Made by a program: the position numbers and the translations under genes. Positions 7,168 through 11,589 of a stretch of DNA of 11,589 nucleotides are shown here, piece by piece. The notes beneath the pieces are model-generated. The model had not been told where the DNA came from. It searched no databases and saw only the letters and a list, made by a program, of their open reading frames with translations. The stretch comes from an uncultured Eubacterium sp. (GTDB lineage: Bacteria; Bacillota; Clostridia; Lachnospirales; Lachnospiraceae), in NCBI GenBank assembly GCA_900550135.1, contig URQO01000060.1, positions 1 through 11,589 of the forward strand, in the 5' to 3' direction. Within the stretch, counting starts at the first letter, position 1, and each line of letters begins with the position of its first letter.

Positions 7168-7182
7168 ATTACTTTCGGTATT

Positions 7183-7210
7183 TTTACAAACAGTTTACAC
7201 TTATATTACA
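7183..7210. repeat. Three 11-bp-phased direct repeats (possible operator)
   Basis: TTTACA (7183-7188), TTTACA (7194-7199) and ATTACA (7205-7210) start exactly 11 bases apart, just before the -35 box of the rightward promoter. Helical phasing next to a promoter is what a tandem-binding regulator would use, but the elements are short and AT-rich, so chance is possible. ACAGTT also recurs at 7190-7195 and 7208-7213. Confidence 0.35.
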
Positions 7211-7211
7211 G

Positions 7212-7240
7212 TTGAGTTTTTTCTTTATTTATAATATAAT
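7212..7240 (+). promoter_or_regulatory. Sigma-A-type promoter for the 1414-aa activase gene
   Basis: TTGAGT (7212-7217) and TATAAT (7235-7240) are separated by 17 bases, an almost consensus pair. Transcription would start near 7247, leaving a leader of about 34 bases. It lies back to back with the leftward promoter, the two -35 boxes being 44 bases apart. This also argues against translation starting further upstream in the same frame. Confidence 0.75.
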
Positions 7241-7267
7241 TAAATGTCGATTTTGGTATAAAAATGC

Positions 7268-7273
7268 AGGAGG
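7268..7273 (+). promoter_or_regulatory. Ribosome binding site deciding the activase start
   Basis: AGGAGG lies seven bases before the ATG at 7281. The open frame extends upstream to an ATG at 7161, but that would add 40 residues unlike the family N terminus and would place the promoter inside the gene. Confidence 0.93.
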
Positions 7274-7280
7274 CACAAAT

Positions 7281-10200
7281 ATGGCAAAAAATAATCATTA
7301 CAGTTTGGGTATTGATATTGGTTCAACAACTGTAAAAATTGCAATTTTAGATACGGAAAACAATTTAGTTTTTTCCGATTACGAAAGACATTATGCAAAT
7401 ATTCAGGAAACATTAGCATTACTTTTAGATAAAGCCCAGAAACAATTAGGAAACATTGAACTTTGTCCAATGATTACAGGTTCAGGTGGTCTTGCTCTTT
7501 CAGAACATTTGAAAGTTCCATTTGTTCAGGAAGTTGTAGCTGTTTCTACAGCACTTGAAGACTACGCGCCACAAACTGATGTGGCTATCGAACTTGGTGG
7601 CGAAGATGCAAAGATTATATATTTCACAAATGGTATTGAACAGCGTATGAATGGTATTTGTGCCGGTGGTACAGGTTCTTTTATTGACCAGATGGCTTCA
7701 CTTTTACAGACAGATGCTTCAGGCCTTAACGAATACGCAAAGAATTATCAGGCAATTTATCCAATTGCTGCAAGATGTGGAGTTTTTGCAAAAACTGACA
7801 TTCAGCCACTTATCAATGAAGGTGCAACAAAGGAAGACCTTGCAGCTTCTATTTTTCAGGCTGTAGTAAATCAGACTATTTCAGGTCTTGCATGTGGTAA
7901 GCCAATACGTGGAACAGTTGCATTTTTAGGTGGTCCACTTCACTTCTTGCCTGAACTAAAAAATGCATTTATAAGAACGCTAAACTTAGACGACGAACAC
8001 ATTGTAGCTCCTGAGCATTCTCATTTGTTTGCCGCAACAGGTGCCGCATTAAACCATAACGAAAATATACAGGTAAACATTGCTGACTTACACAAACAAC
8101 TTTCTGAAGGTGTGCAGATGTCAATGGAAATTAAGAGACTTGATCCATTATTCCGCAATCAGGAAGAATATGACAAATTCCTTGCAAGGCATAACAAGGC
8201 TCAGGTTAAAAAAGGGGATTTGTCTACATACAGTGGCAACTGCTACCTTGGAATAGATTCAGGTTCTACTACTACTAAGGCTGCTCTTGTGGCTGAAGAT
8301 GGAACATTGCTTTATTCATATTATAGTGGAAACAACGGCAATCCTTTAAAAACAATTATTGATGCCGTAAAAGACATATATAAGAAACTACCAAAAGATG
8401 CACATATTGTACGTTCATGTTCTACAGGATACGGTGAGGCCCTTATCAAAAACGCTTTACTTCTTGACGAAGGGGAAGTTGAAACTGTTGCCCACTATTA
8501 TGCTGCGGCATTTTTCGAACCACAGGTTGACTGTATTCTTGACATTGGTGGTCAGGACATGAAATGTATCAAGATAAAAAACAACTCTGTTGACAGCGTT
8601 CAGTTAAATGAAGCCTGCTCATCAGGATGTGGTTCTTTTATTGAAACATTTGCAAAATCACTTAATTTTTCAGTACAGGATTTTGCAAAAGAAGCTTTAT
8701 TTGCTTCCAATCCAACAGACCTTGGTACAAGATGTACTGTATTTATGAACTCCAAAGTAAAACAGGCACAAAAAGAAGGTGCTACTGTTTCAGATATTTC
8801 AGCTGGTCTTGCTTACTCAGTTATAAAAAATGCTTTATACAAAGTTATTAAAATTTCTGATGCAAAAGACCTTGGTAAAAAAGTTGTAGTTCAGGGTGGT
8901 ACTTTCTATAATGATGCCGTTCTTAGAAGTTTGGAAAAAGTTGCAGACATTCACGCCATAAGACCTGACATTGCCGGTATTATGGGTGCTTTTGGTGCTG
9001 CTCTTATTGCAAAAGAACGTTATAAAGAAGAGCCTACTACAATGCTTAATTTGAAACAATTGGAAGAATTTTCATATGAAACTTCAATGACAAGATGTAA
9101 GGGATGTACAAATTCATGTCTTCTTACTATCAACAAATTTTCTGATGGTAGAAGATTTATCAGTGGAAACAGATGTGAAAAAGGTATTGGTGGGCAGAAA
9201 AACAAAGAAAATATTCCAAACCTTTTTGAATATAAACTTAAAAGAATGTTTGACTATGAACCACTTAATGCTAACGATGCTCCAAGAGGTGTTGTTGGTA
9301 TTCCAAGAGTTCTTAATATGTATGAGAACTTCCCATTCTGGGCCACATTCTTTAAGCAGTTAGGCTACAGTGTTGTACTGTCACCTGAATCAAGCCACAA
9401 GATTTATGAAATGGGTATTGAGTCAATTCCTAGTGAATCTGAATGTTATCCTGCCAAGCTTGTTCACGGACACATTGCATGGCTTATAAAAAACGGCGTC
9501 AAGTTTATTTTCTATCCATGTATACCATACGAGAGAAATGAAACTCCTGATGCAAACAACCATTACAACTGTCCTATTGTTACATCTTATGCTGAAAACA
9601 TAAAGAATAACGTAGAAGAATTGGAAGATCCATCAATGAAATTTATGAATCCATTTATGGCTCTTACAAATGAAAATACAATTACTACAAGACTTGTTGA
9701 AGAGTTTGGTAAAGAATTTGGCATTGCTGAATCTGAAGTTAAAAATGCCGCTCATCTTGCCTGGGAAGAACTTCTTAATTCAAGAAATGATATGGCAAAG
9801 AAAGGTGAGGAAACTCTTAAATATATGGAAGAAAACGGAAAACGTGGTATCGTTCTTGCAGGTCGTCCATATCATGTTGACCCTGAGATTAACCACGGTA
9901 TTCCTGAAATGATTAATTCATACGGTCTTGCGGTATTAACAGAGGATTCTATTTCTCATTTGGCAGAAGTTGAAAGACCTCTTATTGTATCCGACCAGTG
10001 GATGTACCACTCAAGATTATATCGCGCAGCCAACTATGTTAAAACAAGAGACGATCTTGACCTTGTTCAGCTTAATTCATTTGGTTGTGGTCTTGATGCT
10101 GTTACAACTGACTGTGTCAGTGATATTTTAACAAAATCTGGAAAAATTTATACTGTATTAAAAATAGATGAAGTTAACAACTTAGGTGCTGCAAGAATCC

Positions 10201-11525
10201 GTGTACGTTCACTTTTGGCAGCTATCAGAGTGCGTTCTGAAAATAATTTCAAGCGCTATATTCAGCCTTCATCAATTAACAAAGTTGAATTTACAAAGCA
10301 GATGTACGATGACAAGTATACAATATTAACACCACAGATGAGTCCAATTCACTTTAAGATGTTACAGTCAGCACTTAATTCATGTGGATACAATTTTGAA
10401 GTTATGGACAGTAAACCATCTTGTGTTGATGTGGGTCTTAAATATGTAAATAATGATGCCTGCTACCCTTCTTTAATTGTTGTAGGACAGATTATGGAAG
10501 CATTACTTTCAGGCAAATACGATTTAAACAAAACTGCCGTTATCATTACCCAGACAGGTGGTGGTTGTCGTGCTACAAACTATATTGGATTTATAAGACG
10601 TGCATTGGAAAAAGCCGGTATGTCACACATTCCTGTGCTTTCACTTTCACTTCAGGGCCTGGAGAAAAACAGCGGATTTAAGATTACTCCTAAATTTGCG
10701 GTGAAAGCTGTTGAAGCTGCAATGTATGGAGATTTATTTATGAGAGTTGTTTATCGTACACGTCCTTACGAAGTAAATCAGGGTGAAACAGATGCTTTAC
10801 ATAAAAAATGGGAATATAAATTATGCAAGGAACTTGCTGATAATAAATTTGGCATAAGACGTTTTAAGCATAACATGAAAAAGATTGTTGAAGAGTTCGA
10901 CGCAATCCCTGTAAAGGATATTAAAAAGCCACGAGTTGGTATTGTTGGCGAGATTTTGGTTAAGTTCTCTCCTACTGCAAACAACAACCTTGTTGAACTT
11001 CTTGAAGCAGAAGGTGCCGAAGCTGTTATGCCTGATTTAGTTGACTTCTTCTTATACGGATTTAGAAATGCTACTTTCAAATATGAAAATCTAGGATTTG
11101 ATAAAAAGTCAGTGCGTATAAATAATCTTGGAATTAAGGCAATTGAATGGTTTAGAAATTCAGCTAAAAAGGCTTTAATTAAAAGTAAGCACTTTACTCC
11201 TACTTCCGATATATGGGAAATGAGTGAAATGGCCGAAAAAGTCGTTTCCATAGGTAACCAGACCGGTGAAGGATGGTTCTTAACAGGTGAAATGCTTCAC
11301 CTTATACATGACGGTGTTCCAAACATTATATGTACACAGCCTTTTGCCTGTCTACCAAACCATATTGTAGGAAAGGGTGTTATCAAAAAGCTTCGTGCAA
11401 TGAATCCGGAAGCTAACATTGTTGCTGTTGACTATGATCCCGGTGCCAGCGAGGTAAACCAGCTTAACCGTATTAAGTTAATGCTTGCCACTGCAAACAA
11501 ACGATTAAAAGAGCAGCAAAAATAA
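7281..11525 (+). CDS. Giant 2-hydroxyacyl-CoA dehydratase activase-related protein (two activase domains plus DUF2229-type half)
   Basis: This 1414-aa cytosolic protein has two BadF/HgdC-type ASKHA ATPase domains. Domain one (about 8-260) has LGIDIGSTT (9-17), LGGEDAK (105-111), and Cys127 (ICAGGTGSF) with Cys166 (AARCGVF). As I recall, these are the same numbers as the [4Fe-4S] ligands of Acidaminococcus HgdC. Domain two (about 322-580) has LGIDSGSTTT (323-332), IGGQDMK (422-428), Cys446 (ACSSGCG) and Cys485 (TRCTVF), again 39 apart. A four-cysteine linker follows (606, 609, 613, 632). The C-terminal half (about 668-1400) resembles DUF2229 and dehydratase-type sequence, with ECYP (Cys722), FYPC (Cys747), GRPYHVDPEINHG (861-873), SFGCG (Cys936), ACYP (Cys1061), GGGCR (Cys1096) and CTQPFACLPNH (Cys1351, Cys1357). 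Family knowledge implies ATP-driven low-potential electron transfer through Fe-S clusters. The substrate is unknown and no dehydratase subunit genes adjoin. It is monocistronic as far as visible; the contig ends 15 bases after the TAA. Confidence 0.9.
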   Translation: MAKNNHYSLGIDIGSTTVKIAILDTENNLVFSDYERHYANIQETLALLLDKAQKQLGNIELCPMITGSGGLALSEHLKVPFVQEVVAVSTALEDYAPQTDVAIELGGEDAKIIYFTNGIEQRMNGICAGGTGSFIDQMASLLQTDASGLNEYAKNYQAIYPIAARCGVFAKTDIQPLINEGATKEDLAASIFQAVVNQTISGLACGKPIRGTVAFLGGPLHFLPELKNAFIRTLNLDDEHIVAPEHSHLFAATGAALNHNENIQVNIADLHKQLSEGVQMSMEIKRLDPLFRNQEEYDKFLARHNKAQVKKGDLSTYSGNCYLGIDSGSTTTKAALVAEDGTLLYSYYSGNNGNPLKTIIDAVKDIYKKLPKDAHIVRSCSTGYGEALIKNALLLDEGEVETVAHYYAAAFFEPQVDCILDIGGQDMKCIKIKNNSVDSVQLNEACSSGCGSFIETFAKSLNFSVQDFAKEALFASNPTDLGTRCTVFMNSKVKQAQKEGATVSDISAGLAYSVIKNALYKVIKISDAKDLGKKVVVQGGTFYNDAVLRSLEKVADIHAIRPDIAGIMGAFGAALIAKERYKEEPTTMLNLKQLEEFSYETSMTRCKGCTNSCLLTINKFSDGRRFISGNRCEKGIGGQKNKENIPNLFEYKLKRMFDYEPLNANDAPRGVVGIPRVLNMYENFPFWATFFKQLGYSVVLSPESSHKIYEMGIESIPSESECYPAKLVHGHIAWLIKNGVKFIFYPCIPYERNETPDANNHYNCPIVTSYAENIKNNVEELEDPSMKFMNPFMALTNENTITTRLVEEFGKEFGIAESEVKNAAHLAWEELLNSRNDMAKKGEETLKYMEENGKRGIVLAGRPYHVDPEINHGIPEMINSYGLAVLTEDSISHLAEVERPLIVSDQWMYHSRLYRAANYVKTRDDLDLVQLNSFGCGLDAVTTDCVSDILTKSGKIYTVLKIDEVNNLGAARIRVRSLLAAIRVRSENNFKRYIQPSSINKVEFTKQMYDDKYTILTPQMSPIHFKMLQSALNSCGYNFEVMDSKPSCVDVGLKYVNNDACYPSLIVVGQIMEALLSGKYDLNKTAVIITQTGGGCRATNYIGFIRRALEKAGMSHIPVLSLSLQGLEKNSGFKITPKFAVKAVEAAMYGDLFMRVVYRTRPYEVNQGETDALHKKWEYKLCKELADNKFGIRRFKHNMKKIVEEFDAIPVKDIKKPRVGIVGEILVKFSPTANNNLVELLEAEGAEAVMPDLVDFFLYGFRNATFKYENLGFDKKSVRINNLGIKAIEWFRNSAKKALIKSKHFTPTSDIWEMSEMAEKVVSIGNQTGEGWFLTGEMLHLIHDGVPNIICTQPFACLPNHIVGKGVIKKLRAMNPEANIVAVDYDPGASEVNQLNRIKLMLATANKRLKEQQK

Positions 11526-11540
11526 CTTGAAATTCGGAGA

Positions 11541-11589
11541 AGATCGGAAGAGCGTCGTGTAGGGAAAGAGTGTAGATCTCGGTGGTCGC
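11541..11589 (-). other. Illumina P5/universal adapter, reverse complement (artefact)
   Basis: The sequence starts AGATCGGAAGAGCGTCGTGT and continues to the window end. It is the reverse complement of the adapter at 1-48, with one further adapter base (final C). It is read-through sequence and not genomic. Only 15 genomic bases remain after the activase stop codon, so any terminator of that gene is not visible. Confidence 0.99.

Noticed and set aside
7190..7216. LytTR-type response regulator site (ACAGTTTAC and ACAGTTGAG)
   Set aside because: The second copy fits the consensus I recall, but the first has a mismatch and the spacer is 9 bases instead of the usual 12-13.
7161..7280. 40-residue N-terminal extension of the activase
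   Set aside because: A strong AGGAGG site precedes the ATG at 7281, family homology begins there, and the upstream part contains the likely promoter.
10778..11251. 157-aa open frame on the minus strand inside the activase gene
   Set aside because: It lies wholly antisense to a well-supported conserved coding region, and its translation resembles no family I know.
49..11540. Previously undescribed defence, mobile or CRISPR-like system
   Set aside because: I found no repeat arrays, integrase or transposase motifs, toxin-antitoxin pairs or nuclease signatures; the recognised genes are chromosomal housekeeping or known-family genes.
1..11589. 48-bp terminal inverted repeats suggesting a linear plasmid, phage or transposon
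   Set aside because: The repeat is the Illumina P5 adapter and its reverse complement, and genes such as metF are cut by it.

Overview
The window is one assembled fragment of a low-GC Gram-positive bacterial chromosome, bounded at both ends by the same Illumina library adapter. Bases 1-48 are the P5/universal adapter and bases 11541-11589 are its reverse complement, so the biological insert is about 49-11540. The 48-bp terminal inverted repeat is therefore a sequencing artefact and not the end of a replicon or transposon. The strongly AT-rich coding, AGGAGG-type ribosome binding sites, a GerW/YtfJ-type sporulation protein next to a DUF2953 protein (the ytfI-ytfJ pair of Firmicutes) and a very large 2-hydroxyacyl-CoA dehydratase activase-like protein point to Clostridia. 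My best guess is Lachnospiraceae, an inference from gene content that was not searched.

Minus strand, right to left (7076 down to 49): nine closely spaced genes that look like one long operon. They are a rhomboid-like membrane protein with a C-terminal zinc ribbon, 4-alpha-glucanotransferase (malQ), a diaminopimelate decarboxylase-family enzyme (lysA), two proteins I do not recognise (461 and 105 aa), a DUF2953 membrane protein, a GerW/YtfJ-family protein, a 46-aa two-helix membrane peptide, and the first 20 codons of methylenetetrahydrofolate reductase (metF), cut off by the adapter. Gaps are 15, 25, 19, 21, 3, 37, 63 and 28 bases with no convincing terminator. A near-consensus promoter (TTGACA, 17 bases, TATACT) lies about 55-60 bases upstream of the first gene.

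Intergenic region 7077-7280 (204 bases): a divergent control region. Besides the leftward promoter it holds a rightward one (TTGAGT, 17 bases, TATAAT). Between them lie three 11-bp-spaced TTTACA/ATTACA repeats that could be an operator.

Plus strand (7281-11525): a single 1414-aa protein with two ASKHA-fold activase domains, each keeping the cluster-ligand cysteine pair at identical 39-residue spacing, then a four-cysteine linker and a long cysteine-containing DUF2229/dehydratase-like half. It appears to be an ATP-driven electron-transfer activase fused to a putative reductase-like acceptor half; its substrate is unknown.

The leftward genes mix alpha-glucan use, lysine/peptidoglycan precursor synthesis, an envelope/spore pair and one-carbon metabolism, so they look like a housekeeping transcription unit and not one pathway. 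I see no CRISPR array, phage, insertion sequence, RNA gene or defence system. The most interesting biological item is the 1414-aa protein, a known but poorly characterised type of architecture.
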